DNA of 64,000 bases from Ornithinicoccus hortensis. Its GTDB lineage: Bacteria; Actinomycetota; Actinomycetes; Actinomycetales; Dermatophilaceae. The translations under genes and the position numbers were made by a program. The notes beneath the pieces are model-generated. The model did not search any database and had not been told where the DNA came from. It worked only from the letters and a program-made list of their open reading frames with translations. Location: positions 496,001 to 560,000 of the forward strand of contig NZ_VFOP01000001.1 in assembly GCF_006716185.1 (NCBI RefSeq), given 5' to 3'. Below, piece by piece: positions 1-9,023 of the stretch (the stretch's first letter is position 1; each line of letters opens with the position of its first letter).

Positions 1-272
1 GCCCGCAGCAGCGTGGACTTGCCGGAGCCGTTGCGGCCGACGATGCCGATCGACTCGCCCTTGTAGGCGATGAACGACACGTCCTTGACGGCGTGCACCT
101 CGCGCACCCCCATGTGCCGCTTGCCGCGGTTGATCCACCGGGTCACCACGTTGTCCGCCCCCGGGGCGGGGCGGGTGGTCTTGCCCACCCCGTAGACCTT
201 GTAGACCACGTCCAGGTGGGACACGATCACCGAGGGGACGCGGTCGTCCGTCGTGGCCTCAGGAGCGCCCAT
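1..272 (-). CDS. Polysaccharide ABC exporter ATP-binding protein, N-terminal part (cut by window edge)
   Basis: The reverse strand from the ATG at 272 reads MGAPEATTDDRVPSVIVSHL and continues to a Walker A P-loop, GRNGSGKST, about 80 residues in. This is the start of an ABC transporter nucleotide-binding subunit; the rest lies left of position 1. GGAGG sits 7 nt before the ATG. The start overlaps the end of the ABC-2 permease by about 14 bp, so the two are translationally coupled. The long lead before Walker A, with a V-Y-K-V-Y-G strand, fits Wzt/TagH-type ATPases of O-antigen or teichoic-acid exporters. By family knowledge it would power export of a lipid-linked polysaccharide across the membrane together with the permease. 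A C-terminal carbohydrate-binding domain cannot be assessed. Confidence 0.9.
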   Translation of the reverse strand, partial: MGAPEATTDDRVPSVIVSHLDVVYKVYGVGKTTRPAPGADNVVTRWINRGKRHMGVREVHAVKDVSFIAYKGESIGIVGRNGSGKSTLLR

Positions 273-1164
273 AGGTCGCCTCCGCCCGCCAGACCAGTAC
301 GAAGCCGACCACGAACAGCAGGATGGCCCAGCCGCAGGACACCAGCCAGGTGACCGGCTGCACCGGGAGCTCGCCCATCAGGGTCTCGCGCACCAGGGTC
401 AGCGTCACCGCCAGCGGCTGGTACTCCAGGATCACGGCGACCCACTCGGGGGCCCCGGCGGCGTAGTGCGCCACGGGGAAGAAGATGCCGGAGACGTAGC
501 GCATCATCCGGGTGAGCAGCGGGATCAGGTTGCTGGCGTCGCGCACCTCGTGGACCACCCGGGCGGCGATCAGGCCGAGCCCGGTGGTCATCACCCCGAC
601 CACGACCAGCGAGACGGGGAAGAGCAACCACTCCCAGGTCGGGGTCTGCCCCCGGACCAGCGCGATGACCACCAGGATGCCGAACGCCGGCAGCGTGGCG
701 AAGAACTGGCTCATCGAGGTGGACAGCGGCAGCAGCACGCGGGGGAACTGCAGCGACCGGATCATCGAGATGTTGCCGGTCATCGCCCGGGCACCGTAGT
801 TCAGGCCGCCGGAGATGTAGATGAAGGTGAACAGGCCGGTGGTGAGGAAGGTGATGAAGTCCTCGACGTTGCCCCGGGTGCCGAGCAGGAGGCCGAAGAT
901 GAGCAGGTAGGCGACCCCGAGCAGCAGCGGGTTGAGCACCGACCACAGCAGGCCGAGCACGTTGTTCTGCGTGCCGGCGATGAAGTCGCCCTGGGCCAGG
1001 GTGACCAGGAAGCCGCGGCGCTCCCACAGGTCCTTGATGTAGGTGCCCAGCGGCGGCCGGCCACCGACCCGCTCCAACCCGTGGGCCCGGGCCAGCTCGG
1101 CCGCCTGCTCGGAGGTGAGGGCGGGGGGCAGGCCGGCCGGGTCCCCGGGACCCGTCGAGGTCAC
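259..1164 (-). CDS. ABC-2 type polysaccharide export permease (Wzm/TagG-like)
   Basis: A 301-residue protein with a soluble N-terminus of about 65 residues and roughly six hydrophobic segments, the first near residues 70-95. The amphipathic lead-in (TYIKDLWERRGFL) followed by LLWSVLNPLLLGVAYLLIFG is typical of ABC-2 permeases that export O-antigen or teichoic-acid-like polymers. Its start overlaps the end of the UDP-sugar dehydrogenase gene by 4 bp, and its end overlaps the ATPase start, giving a tight operon of dehydrogenase, permease and ATPase. It is expected to form the membrane channel of a two-subunit exporter. Substrate is inferred from the neighbours only: a polymer that may contain rhamnose and an N-acetylated uronic acid. 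Confidence 0.9.
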   Translation of the reverse strand: MTSTGPGDPAGLPPALTSEQAAELARAHGLERVGGRPPLGTYIKDLWERRGFLVTLAQGDFIAGTQNNVLGLLWSVLNPLLLGVAYLLIFGLLLGTRGNVEDFITFLTTGLFTFIYISGGLNYGARAMTGNISMIRSLQFPRVLLPLSTSMSQFFATLPAFGILVVIALVRGQTPTWEWLLFPVSLVVVGVMTTGLGLIAARVVHEVRDASNLIPLLTRMMRYVSGIFFPVAHYAAGAPEWVAVILEYQPLAVTLTLVRETLMGELPVQPVTWLVSCGWAILLFVVGFVLVWRAEATYGRS

Positions 1165-2423
1165 AGCTTGCTGACCCGCTCACCAGCCGATGCCACGCCC
1201 CGGGTGTCGAAGAACCGGGTCGCGGCCGAGGCCAGCGCGTCGACGTCGTACTCGCGGTGGTTCTGCACCAGGATCGTCAGGTCGGCCTCGGCGACCGCGG
1301 TGGCCGGGTCCTCGACCCGGGACACCGACTCACCCAGCGGACCCCACGCGGTGACGTGCGGGTCGTGGAAGACGACCTTGGCGCCCTTGGCCAGCAGGTT
1401 GCGCGCCAGCGGCACGGCCGGGGACTCCCGCTGGTCGGCGATGTTCGGCTTGTAGGTCACGCCCAGCAGCAGGACGGTGGACCCCTTCAGGGACTTGGCG
1501 TCCTCGTTGAGCAGGTCCTGGGCCCGGGACACCACGTAGGAGGGCATCTGGGTGTTGATCTCCTGCGCCAGCTCGACGAATCGGAACGGGTAGCCCAGCC
1601 GCGACTTCACGTTGTAGGACAGGTAGTTCGGGTCGATCGGGATGCAGTGGCCACCCACGCCGGGGCCGGGGTAGAAGGCCTGGAAACCGAACGGCTTGGA
1701 CTTCGCCGCGTCGATGACCTCCCACAGGTCGATGCCCAGCTCGTGGCAGAACCGGGACATCTCGTTGACCAGCGCGATGTTGATGTGCCGGTAGGTGTTC
1801 TCCAGCAGCTTGGCCGTCTCCGCCTCCCGGGTGCCCTTGGTCCGCACCACGGTGTCCACGAAGCTGCCGTAGAACTTCTCGGCGGCGTCCCCGCACGCGG
1901 CGGTGTGACCGCCGACGACCTTCGGCGTGTTCTTGGCGCCGAACTTCTCGTTGCCCGGGTCGATCCGCTCCGGGGAGAAGGCCAGGAAGAAGTCCTTGCC
2001 CGCCACGAGGCCCCTGGCCTCCAGGCGCGGCCGCACGACCTCGTCGGTGGTGCCCGGGTAGGTGGTGGACTCGAGCACGACGAGCATCCCCGGCTGCAGG
2101 TTGCGCGCCACGGTCTCGACGGCGGCCTCCACCGGCCGCAGGTCCGGGCCGCCCTCGTCGGACAGCGGGGTCGGCACGCAGATGACGGCCGTCTTGGCGG
2201 TGGCGATCTCGGTCTCGTCGGTGGTCGCCCGGAAGCCGCCCTCGATCATCTCGGCGATGTCGGCGTCGGACAGGTCGTCCACGTGCGAGCGGCCGGCGTT
2301 CAGGTCGTCGACGACCCCCTGGTTGATATCGAACCCGAGCACGGTCAGGCCCGACCGGGTGGCCTCCTGGGCCAACGGCAGACCGACGTATCCCAATCCG
2401 ATGATGACGGCGTCAACGGCCAC
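1161..2423 (-). CDS. UDP-N-acetyl-aminosugar 6-dehydrogenase (WecC/WbpA-type nucleotide sugar dehydrogenase)
   Basis: The GTG at 2423 (VAVDAVIIGLGYVGLPLA) has AAGGAG 7 nt upstream and gives 420 residues, normal for the family. A longer open frame continues upstream but carries no dehydrogenase sequence. The N-terminal Rossmann motif GLGYVGLPLA is near residue 9. The central motif GVGGHCIPIDPNYL holds the likely catalytic Cys260. The GGHCIPIDP form is typical of the WecC/WbpA branch (UDP-ManNAc or UDP-GlcNAc) rather than plain UDP-glucose dehydrogenases. The enzyme would oxidise C6 of the sugar twice with NAD to give a UDP-uronic acid. It is the last biosynthetic gene before the exporter. The exact substrate cannot be read from sequence. 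Confidence 0.88.
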   Translation of the reverse strand: MAVDAVIIGLGYVGLPLAQEATRSGLTVLGFDINQGVVDDLNAGRSHVDDLSDADIAEMIEGGFRATTDETEIATAKTAVICVPTPLSDEGGPDLRPVEAAVETVARNLQPGMLVVLESTTYPGTTDEVVRPRLEARGLVAGKDFFLAFSPERIDPGNEKFGAKNTPKVVGGHTAACGDAAEKFYGSFVDTVVRTKGTREAETAKLLENTYRHINIALVNEMSRFCHELGIDLWEVIDAAKSKPFGFQAFYPGPGVGGHCIPIDPNYLSYNVKSRLGYPFRFVELAQEINTQMPSYVVSRAQDLLNEDAKSLKGSTVLLLGVTYKPNIADQRESPAVPLARNLLAKGAKVVFHDPHVTAWGPLGESVSRVEDPATAVAEADLTILVQNHREYDVDALASAATRFFDTRGVASAGERVSKL

Positions 2424-2455
2424 GTGTGATCTCCTTGGTGGGGGTCGGGGGCAGG

Positions 2456-4225
2456 TCAGGCTCGAGCGATCTCGCCGTACACCTCGGCGTACCGGTCCGC
2501 GGCTGCGGCCCAGGTGCCGTGCCGGGAAACCCAGTCGCGGGCCTGCGCGCCCATGGTCCGGGCGTGCTCCGGAGCATACCGCAGGCGCCGCATTTCCTCG
2601 GCCCACGCCGCGGGGTCGCCGGGGGGTGCGGCGGCGCCGAAACGACCGGGCGGGACGAGCTCGACGAGCGGTGGCAGGTCGCTGACCAGCACCGGAAGGC
2701 CACCACCCATCGCCTCCAACGGTTTCAGCGGCGGGACGAGCGCGGTGACGGCGGTGGCCCGCCGTGAGACGCAGAACACGTCGAGCACCGCCAGGTGTTC
2801 CCGCACCCGGGCGTGCGGCACCCGACCGGTGAAGACCACCCGATCGCCCAACGGGGCCGCCTGGGCCTGCAGCGCCGACCGGGCCGGACCGTCGCCGACC
2901 ACGAGGAGCCGTACGGCCGGGTCGTCGAGCTCGGCCACGGCCGCCACGAGGGTGTCGATGCCCTCGTAGTCGTTGAGCGTGCTCACCGTCCCGAAGACCG
3001 TGTCGGTCGGCGCGAACCCCAGCTCCGCGCGGGTCGCGGCGCCGTCCGGGAGCGGCTCGGTGAACGCCGCCGGCACGGCGTTCGGCACGACGCTCACCCG
3101 GTCCGCGGGGATGCCGCGGCCCACGATCGCGGTCCGCATGGTCTCCGAGATGGCCACCACGCGGTCCGCCGCAGCCATGCAGGCCGCCTCCGCCTCCCGG
3201 GACAGGGTGTAGAAGTCGGCGGCCGGGTCGCCGCCGCGGGACAGCCAGGTCTCCTCGAGGAAGCCGCGCACCTCGTAGACCACCGGCAACCCGGTGCGCC
3301 GGCCCACGACGAGGGCCACCTGAGCGTTCTCGTGCTTGCTGTGCGCGTGCAGCACGTCCGGTCGGAGCCGTTCGACGAGGGCGGTGAGCTCGCGCACCGC
3401 CTGCTCCTGCATGGCGCGGCCGGGCAGCGGCATCGGCCCGCGGGGCAGCAGCCGGTGGTGGTCGATGCCGTCGACGACGACCTCGCGCCGCGCGGCCAGC
3501 GTGCCGCTGTCGACCGGGAAGCCGAGCCGGGTGACCACGTGCGGGTCCATCCCGGCGTCGCGCTGCGCGGTGACGATCCCGTGGGTGCGGATGGTGTAGC
3601 CCGCCTGCACCTCCGGGACGGCGTTGCTCACCACGTGCAGCACCCGGCGCACGGGGGCGGTGGCCCGCCGCGGCGGCGGGGGCTCGGCGAGCGCGTCGTC
3701 CAGGATCCCGTGCCGCAGCACCTCGAGCTCGCCCCCGAGGCGGGTCGCCAGCTGACGGCCCCGTATGCCGGGGGCCAGGCGGGCCTGCTCCACCGCCGTC
3801 GTCAGGTCTCCCCGGGCGGCGGCGACGAGGGCGGCGGTGCGCGGGCGGTGCCGGTCCTGCGCCGGGAGGAGGTCCAGGGCGCGGGAGGCCAGGTCGGGCA
3901 GGTGCAGGGTGGTGGCCGCGGAGGCCACCCGCCTGGCCACCCCGGGCGGGACACCGGCGGGCCCGTCCCCGGCGAGCGCCGATTCGAGCAGCTCGACGGC
4001 CTCGGGCGTGCGACCTGCGGCGGCCAGGGCGAGGGCCGCCAGGTCGGGCCGGCGTCCCCGGACGGCAGGGTGCTGGACCGCGTCGCGCACCGGGCGGGGC
4101 GCGCTGCGCAGCGCCACCGAGGTGGCCTTGGCGCCGGCCCGGCCCACGTGCCGCCACCACACCGACGCGGCGGTCGGCAGGTTGCGTACCGCGGCGGGGA
4201 CCGCGGCTCCCGGAGAGCGACCCAC
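2456..4225 (-). CDS. Family 4-type glycosyltransferase with long N-terminal extension
   Basis: A GT-B glycosyltransferase of about 589 residues. The N-terminal 200 residues are alanine-rich, helical and without a recognised domain. The catalytic half begins near RRVLHVVSNAVPEVQAGYT, a typical GT4 opening with a glycine-type acceptor loop, and contains DVLHAHSKHENA, VVPNAV and the donor-site stretch PLKPLEAMGGGLPVLVSD. No signal peptide or membrane span is seen, so it is probably cytoplasmic. I chose GTG 4225, just after the stop of the upstream gene. A GTG at 4288 would give 610 residues and has a GGAGG upstream, but overlaps that gene by 58 bp. Sugar donor is unknown; the locus suggests a role in polymer assembly. 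Confidence 0.82.
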   Translation of the reverse strand: MGRSPGAAVPAAVRNLPTAASVWWRHVGRAGAKATSVALRSAPRPVRDAVQHPAVRGRRPDLAALALAAAGRTPEAVELLESALAGDGPAGVPPGVARRVASAATTLHLPDLASRALDLLPAQDRHRPRTAALVAAARGDLTTAVEQARLAPGIRGRQLATRLGGELEVLRHGILDDALAEPPPPRRATAPVRRVLHVVSNAVPEVQAGYTIRTHGIVTAQRDAGMDPHVVTRLGFPVDSGTLAARREVVVDGIDHHRLLPRGPMPLPGRAMQEQAVRELTALVERLRPDVLHAHSKHENAQVALVVGRRTGLPVVYEVRGFLEETWLSRGGDPAADFYTLSREAEAACMAAADRVVAISETMRTAIVGRGIPADRVSVVPNAVPAAFTEPLPDGAATRAELGFAPTDTVFGTVSTLNDYEGIDTLVAAVAELDDPAVRLLVVGDGPARSALQAQAAPLGDRVVFTGRVPHARVREHLAVLDVFCVSRRATAVTALVPPLKPLEAMGGGLPVLVSDLPPLVELVPPGRFGAAAPPGDPAAWAEEMRRLRYAPEHARTMGAQARDWVSRHGTWAAAADRYAEVYGEIARA

Positions 4226-4230
4226 CGCCG

Positions 4231-5400
4231 TCAGTGTCCGTCCGGGGCGAAGCACCACTGCTCGCAGGGGACGACGCGGACCGCCCACGGACCGGGGTCC
4301 TCCAGCGTCGAGACGTGCCCCTCGGGATACGGGTTGGGCGCCGGGTGCGTGCCGTGCAGCACCCCGAACGGTCGACCGGCCACCAGGTCCAGCTCCAGCC
4401 GCCAGCGCCCGGTCTCCCAGACCTGGCCGAGCGCGGCATCGTGGCTGGGGATGTAGTGCTGCGCCCCACCGGGCACCCGGGTGATCTCGCCGAGCACGGG
4501 GCCCCGGTCGGTGGCGTAGAAGTCGACCCGGACGAACGGGATACCCACGGCCCGGGACAGGTGGGCGCTGTGCTCCATCATCTGCGCCAGGCCCTCGGGG
4601 TGGGGGATCTGCGGGTCGATCTTCTGGCGGGGCGCCACCTTGCCGAGGTCCTGGGCGTCCGCGTCGAGGTAGCGGTAGCGGGCGGTGCCCAGGTTGGCGT
4701 GCTCGGGCATCCGGCGCAGCAGCGTGTGCATGACGGTCCCGTAGGAGGCGTAGATCTTGACGTCGTCGGGGATCGGGCCGCCGCCGGGCTGGACCAGGGT
4801 CTCCTCGGCGAAGAAGGGTGGCGACAGGGTGCCCACGGAGGCGAACCGGTCGCGTACCTCCTGGGCGGTGAAGGTCCGCGTGCCGTCGAGCAGTTCGTAG
4901 GCGTCCTCGCCGGTGCGCCGCAGCGGCAGCACGCCGTGACCGCCCGCGCCGCCGTCCGACTTCAGCACGAAGGTGTCCGGCAGGCCGGTCAGGTCGATGT
5001 CCTCTAGGGAGGCCCAGGACCGGTAGACGGTCGGGGTGGCGATCCCGTGGCTGGCCGCCAGCCGGTAGTTGCGCAGCTTGAACGGGATGTGACGCTGCGG
5101 GTGGCGCTGGTCCGGGTCGACCCCGCGCAGGTCGGTCAGGGTCCGCCGGAGCGTGGTCAGGTCCCGCGCGAACGAGGGGTGCCCGGTGTCCGCGAGAGCC
5201 AGGGCCTTGGTGGCCTTGTCCAGCTGCGCCCTGGTCCGGCGCAACTCCTCGGTCAGGTCCGGCCGGGCGGCCTCCTCCCGGGCCCGCTCCAGCTCGGCCC
5301 GCAACTGCGCCACCTGCTCGGCCCGCTCGGCGAGCCGGGCGTCCCGCCAGGCGATTCCGGGGAGGCGCCCGGCGATCTTGCTCCGCAGTGTGTCAGCCAC
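4231..5400 (-). CDS. TupA-like ATP-grasp ligase with N-terminal coiled coil
   Basis: A 389-residue protein from GTG 5400 (AGGGAG 8 nt upstream). Residues 1-75 carry the motif GRLPGIAWRDARLAERAEQ and a heptad-rich coiled coil also found at the start of the large glycosyltransferase at 12734-16075. From about residue 105 the sequence resembles the TupA-like ATP-grasp family: KLRNYRLAASHGIATPTVY, then DTFVLKSDGGAGGHGVLPL (ATP-binding lysine and glycine-rich loop), and near the end VDFYATDRGPVLGEITRVPGG (metal-binding acidic/Glu region). TupA was named for teichuronopeptide biosynthesis, so an ATP-dependent peptide- or amide-bond-forming reaction on a uronic-acid polymer is a reasonable inference next to the uronic-acid dehydrogenase. 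The substrate is unproven. Confidence 0.78.
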   Translation of the reverse strand: MADTLRSKIAGRLPGIAWRDARLAERAEQVAQLRAELERAREEAARPDLTEELRRTRAQLDKATKALALADTGHPSFARDLTTLRRTLTDLRGVDPDQRHPQRHIPFKLRNYRLAASHGIATPTVYRSWASLEDIDLTGLPDTFVLKSDGGAGGHGVLPLRRTGEDAYELLDGTRTFTAQEVRDRFASVGTLSPPFFAEETLVQPGGGPIPDDVKIYASYGTVMHTLLRRMPEHANLGTARYRYLDADAQDLGKVAPRQKIDPQIPHPEGLAQMMEHSAHLSRAVGIPFVRVDFYATDRGPVLGEITRVPGGAQHYIPSHDAALGQVWETGRWRLELDLVAGRPFGVLHGTHPAPNPYPEGHVSTLEDPGPWAVRVVPCEQWCFAPDGH

Positions 5401-5496
5401 GGCATGTACTCCCTGGAGGCGGTCGGGTCCCCGTCCGGGCGGGATGTCCTGTGGCATGCTAACGCTCGGAACCGGCACCCCGCAGGAAGGACGACG

Positions 5497-5532
5497 ATGA
5501 CGGGTCGACCGAGGCGCGGCGACCGTGACTGA
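5497..5532 (+). CDS. Possible 11-residue leader ORF before the CgeB-type glycosyltransferase
   Basis: ATG at 5497 is preceded by AGGAAGG at near-ideal spacing and encodes MTGRPRRGDRD before a TGA at 5530-5532. This stop overlaps the next gene, whose likely GTG start is at 5525 in another frame and lacks a good ribosome-binding site of its own. The arrangement looks like an upstream mini-ORF that delivers ribosomes to the main start. It may instead be chance, or a sign that the main gene starts elsewhere. Confidence 0.35.
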   Translation: MTGRPRRGDRD

Positions 5533-7405
5533 GGCCGTCACCAAGCAGGTGACCCGCATCCGCCGGGCCCTCGTCAAGGCGGCCACCGACCCCACCGAGC
5601 GGGCCCGCTACCTCCGGACGGCGAGGTCCAAGACGACCACGCGGGTCAAGCAGGCCCTCCCGCGGAAGTTGCGGGGGGACCTGGAGCTGCCCGCGGCCCA
5701 CCTGCCCGACGGCCCGGTCAACCGGCCGGGGCTGCGGGTGGCCGTGCTGCTCGACCCGTTCAGCGAGCTGGCCTTCCGCTACGAGTGGGACCAGGTGGCG
5801 CCGACCCCCGCGAACTGGCGCAGCGAGTTCACCGCGCGCCGTCCGGACCTGTTCTTCGCCGAGTCCGCGTGGCGCGGCAACGACGGGTCGTGGCGGCTGG
5901 CGATGACCGGCTCCTCCGGGCCCAGCCAGGACCTGCGGGACCTGCTCGACTGGTGCCGCGAGCACGGGGTGCCCACGGTCTTCTGGAACAAGGAGGACCC
6001 GCCCAACTACGACCGGTTCATCGCGACCGCGCGCCTGTTCGACCACGTCTTCACCGTCGACGCCGACCGGCTCCCGGACTACCGGCGCGACCTCGGTCAC
6101 GACCGGGTGCAGCTGCTGCCGTTCGGCGCCCAGCCGCGGGTCCACACGCCCGTCCGGCCCAAGGGGTTCGAGCCGCACCGCTACGACATCGCCTTCGCCG
6201 GCAGCTACTTCCGGGACAAGCACCCGGAGCGGCGCGAGCAGATGGACGCGATGCTCCCGGTCGCCCAGAAGTACGGGCTGCACATCTTCTCCCGGATGCA
6301 GGGCGAGGACGAGCGCTACCAGTTCCCCACGCAGTTCCAGAAGAACATCGTCGGCACCCTGCCGTACCCGCAGATGCTCGCCGCGGCCCCGGCATACAAG
6401 CTGTTCCTCAACGTGAACTCGGTGACCCTGTCCCCGACGATGTGTGCCCGCCGGCTGTTCGAGTTGTCCGCCGCCCAGGCGCCGATCGTGTCCGGACCCG
6501 CCGCCAGCATCGAGCCGGTCTTCGGCGACACCGTCCCGGTGGTGACCGACCGGGCCGAGGCCGAGACCCGGATCGGGGTGCTGATGCGCCACCCCGAGCT
6601 GCGGGACCGGCAGGCCCTGCTGGCACACCGGCGGGTCTTCGCCGGGCACCTGTACCGGCACCGCGTCGACCAAGTGCTGGAGACCGTCGGGCTCCCCGTC
6701 CAGCCCCGTCGGCGGCGGATCTCGGCGGTCGTGCCGACGATGCGACCCGACCAGGTGGACCACGTGCTGGCCACCGTCGCCGCGCAGGTCCACCCGGACG
6801 TCGAGCTGGTGCTGCTGACCCACGGCTTCGCGGCGGACGAGCCGGCGCTGCGGGCGCGGGCCGAGGAGCTGGGGCTGGAGCACCTGGTGGTCCGCGAGAT
6901 CGACGCCGCGGTGACGCTGGGCGCCATGATGAACGTCGGGGCGGAGGCCGCCTCGGGCGACTACCTGGCCAAGATGGACGACGACAACCACTACGCCCCG
7001 CACTACCTGTCCGACCTGGTCAACGCCTTCGACTACAGCGAGGCGCAGGTCGTCGGGAAGTGGGCCCACTTCGTCCACCTGCGGTCGACCGGCGCGACGC
7101 TGCTGCGCTTCGGGCACAAGGAGCACCGCTACGTGGACCTGGTCCAGGGCGGCACCCTGCTGATGCCCGTCGACGTGGCCCGCGAGGTCGGCTTCAAGGA
7201 CCTGCCCCGCCGGGTGGACACGACCTTCCTCGACAAGGTCCGGGCCCGCGGCGGCCGGGTCTACTCCGCCGACCGGTTCAACTTCGTCTCGGTCCGCGAG
7301 GGCAGCCCGGACGGCCACACCTGGTCGATCACCGACGACCAGGTGCTGACCCGCAGCAGCCAGCTGCTGTTCTTCGGTGACCCGCTCGCACATGCCACCG
7401 TCTGA
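5525..7405 (+). CDS. Two-domain glycosyltransferase: CgeB-like GT-B plus GT2-like domain
   Basis: A 626-residue protein. After a basic helical lead, residues 65-390 resemble the CgeB/DUF3880-type glycosyltransferases (LRVAVLLDPFSELAFRYEW; PTVFWNKEDPPNYDRF; DIAFAGSYFRDKHPERR; LNVNSVTLSPTMCARRLFEL). Residues 395-626 are a GT2-like fold (ISAVVPTMRPDQVDHVLATV) with the metal-site motif AKMDDDNHYAPHYL. It is divergently transcribed from the TupA-like gene and heads an operon with the two AsnB-like genes, overlapping the next start by about 14 bp. GTG 5525 has no strong ribosome-binding site; see the mini-ORF at 5497. It probably adds one or two sugars to the envelope polymer; donors are unknown. 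Confidence 0.8.
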   Translation: MTEAVTKQVTRIRRALVKAATDPTERARYLRTARSKTTTRVKQALPRKLRGDLELPAAHLPDGPVNRPGLRVAVLLDPFSELAFRYEWDQVAPTPANWRSEFTARRPDLFFAESAWRGNDGSWRLAMTGSSGPSQDLRDLLDWCREHGVPTVFWNKEDPPNYDRFIATARLFDHVFTVDADRLPDYRRDLGHDRVQLLPFGAQPRVHTPVRPKGFEPHRYDIAFAGSYFRDKHPERREQMDAMLPVAQKYGLHIFSRMQGEDERYQFPTQFQKNIVGTLPYPQMLAAAPAYKLFLNVNSVTLSPTMCARRLFELSAAQAPIVSGPAASIEPVFGDTVPVVTDRAEAETRIGVLMRHPELRDRQALLAHRRVFAGHLYRHRVDQVLETVGLPVQPRRRRISAVVPTMRPDQVDHVLATVAAQVHPDVELVLLTHGFAADEPALRARAEELGLEHLVVREIDAAVTLGAMMNVGAEAASGDYLAKMDDDNHYAPHYLSDLVNAFDYSEAQVVGKWAHFVHLRSTGATLLRFGHKEHRYVDLVQGGTLLMPVDVAREVGFKDLPRRVDTTFLDKVRARGGRVYSADRFNFVSVREGSPDGHTWSITDDQVLTRSSQLLFFGDPLAHATV

Positions 7406-9023
7406 GGTCGGCCCCGACGACCCCCAGGTGCTGGATGCCGCCTTCGGCCACGGCTACCTCCTCCTCCCGCGGGACCAGCCGGCCGGTCGGCTGGTCGAGC
7501 GGTGGCCGACCCGCGACGTCGCCGGTCACCGCTACCACCTGCATCCCCGCACCCGGGTCACCGTCGCGACCGGTGCCCCCGGCACCCTGGTGCTCCTGGG
7601 CGACCCGCTGGACGTCGGCGCCGGCATCGCCGACCCCGACCGGGTCGCCGCCCGGCTGCTCGCGACCTGGCGCGACGGGGACCCCGACGCGGTGGTCCGG
7701 GAGGCGGCCTACCTCGGTGGCCGGTGGACCGCCTTCCTGCACCCGGGTGACGAGGGCGCCCTGCGGGTGGTCCCGGACTGCGCGGCCAGCCAGCCCGTCA
7801 GCTGGGCGGACGGGGAGCACGGACCGGCCCTGGGCTCCTCCTCGACCCTGGTGGCCGACGCGCTGGGACTACCCCCCGACCCGCTGACCGTCCGGGTCTA
7901 CCAGGACCTCGCCGCGGCGCCGCGGGAGCACCGCACGGTGATGTACCCGCCGGGGCAGCACACCGAGCACGAGGGCGTCCGCCGGCTGCCGCCCAACCAC
8001 CTGCTGGAGATCGGGCCCGGTCCGCACCCGAGCGTGCGGTGCGAGCGGTTCTGGCCCTGGTCCGACCGGGTCGAGCGCACCGACCTGCCGGCGGTCTTCG
8101 CGGACTTCCGGGAGCGGCTGACCGCCCATGTCGGCCTGATCACCGGGCTCGGCCGGACCGGCATCAGCCTCACCGCCGGGGGCGACAGCCGGACCAGCCT
8201 GGCCGCGCTGGTCCCGCACCGCCGTCCGGGGACCTTCGCCTTCACCTACTACAACCCACGGCAGGGCGCCCGGGAGGGCCGACACCGGGCGGACCTGTTC
8301 GAGGCCAGCGGGTGGGCCTGGCTCGCCGGGCTGGGGCACCTGGTGCTCCGCTGGCGGATGCCGGGCAGCCAGGAGGCGCTGGCGCACGCCTGGCGCCGGA
8401 TGTTCCCGGTCCACCCGCCCTCGGTCGGCGCCGCGAACTCGATGTACCTCGGGCTGCCCCGCGACCTGGTGCAGCTCGCCTCCAACCTCGGGGAGATCGG
8501 CACCGCGAACCCGATGCCACGCCGCCCCGGGGAGTTCACCCCGCGCCGGCTGGCGGAGTTGTGGCAGTCCGCGCCGTTCGCCGCCGCGCACGACCACGAC
8601 GCCGTCTTCGCCGACTACCGGGAGGCCACCACGCTGACCCCGCGGGCGCTGGCCGGCTACGACCTGCACGACGTCTTCTACTGGGAGCACCGGATGGGCG
8701 CCTGGGGGGTGCGCAAGTATGCCGAGGGGGACGTCGGACACCGGGTGATGTTGCCGTTCAACGACCGGCTGCTGCTGGAGACGATGCTGTCGCTGCCGGT
8801 CGCGCAGCGGGAGGCGAAGGTGCTCTTCGTGATGATGCAGGACGCCACGCCCGAGCTCGCCGGTGGGCTGCCGACGGGGCCGGGCCCCCTCGGTGACCCG
8901 GGGTTGCCGTCCGGCTGGCCCGACGAGGAGGACCCCGTCGGGTGGCGGGACCTGGTGGCCGCCCGGCCCCGGCTCCGGGAGGAGCTCCTGCCGCGGATCC
9001 GGCGCCGGGGAGGCCGGACGTGA
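7392..9023 (+). CDS. Asparagine-synthetase-like protein with degenerate glutaminase domain
   Basis: A 543-residue protein from ATG 7392; an in-frame GTG at 7377 is an alternative. Residues 1-150 look like a decayed class II glutaminase domain: the fold signature LGGRWTAFLH...VVPDCAASQPV is present, but the residue after Met is Pro, not the Cys that AsnB needs for glutamine hydrolysis. The synthetase half keeps a PP-loop, SLTAGGDSRT, near residues 258-267, and the C-terminal signature HRVMLPFNDRLLLETMLSLP. It may therefore activate a carboxylate with ATP and use free ammonia, an amine or a partner. In a locus with a uronic-acid dehydrogenase, amidation of a uronic acid is a plausible job, not a proven one. 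The gene overlaps the next by 4 bp. Confidence 0.75.
   Translation: MPPSEVGPDDPQVLDAAFGHGYLLLPRDQPAGRLVERWPTRDVAGHRYHLHPRTRVTVATGAPGTLVLLGDPLDVGAGIADPDRVAARLLATWRDGDPDAVVREAAYLGGRWTAFLHPGDEGALRVVPDCAASQPVSWADGEHGPALGSSSTLVADALGLPPDPLTVRVYQDLAAAPREHRTVMYPPGQHTEHEGVRRLPPNHLLEIGPGPHPSVRCERFWPWSDRVERTDLPAVFADFRERLTAHVGLITGLGRTGISLTAGGDSRTSLAALVPHRRPGTFAFTYYNPRQGAREGRHRADLFEASGWAWLAGLGHLVLRWRMPGSQEALAHAWRRMFPVHPPSVGAANSMYLGLPRDLVQLASNLGEIGTANPMPRRPGEFTPRRLAELWQSAPFAAAHDHDAVFADYREATTLTPRALAGYDLHDVFYWEHRMGAWGVRKYAEGDVGHRVMLPFNDRLLLETMLSLPVAQREAKVLFVMMQDATPELAGGLPTGPGPLGDPGLPSGWPDEEDPVGWRDLVAARPRLREELLPRIRRRGGRT

Noticed and set aside
2424-4469. Upstream in-frame extension of the UDP-sugar dehydrogenase
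   Set aside because: It overlaps the GT4 gene in another frame, is Arg/Pro-rich, and the GTG at 2423 has an ideal ribosome-binding site.
5459-7393. Minus-strand open frame of 644 codons opposite the CgeB-type glycosyltransferase
   Set aside because: Low-complexity shadow with no motifs, while the plus strand carries clear glycosyltransferase signatures.
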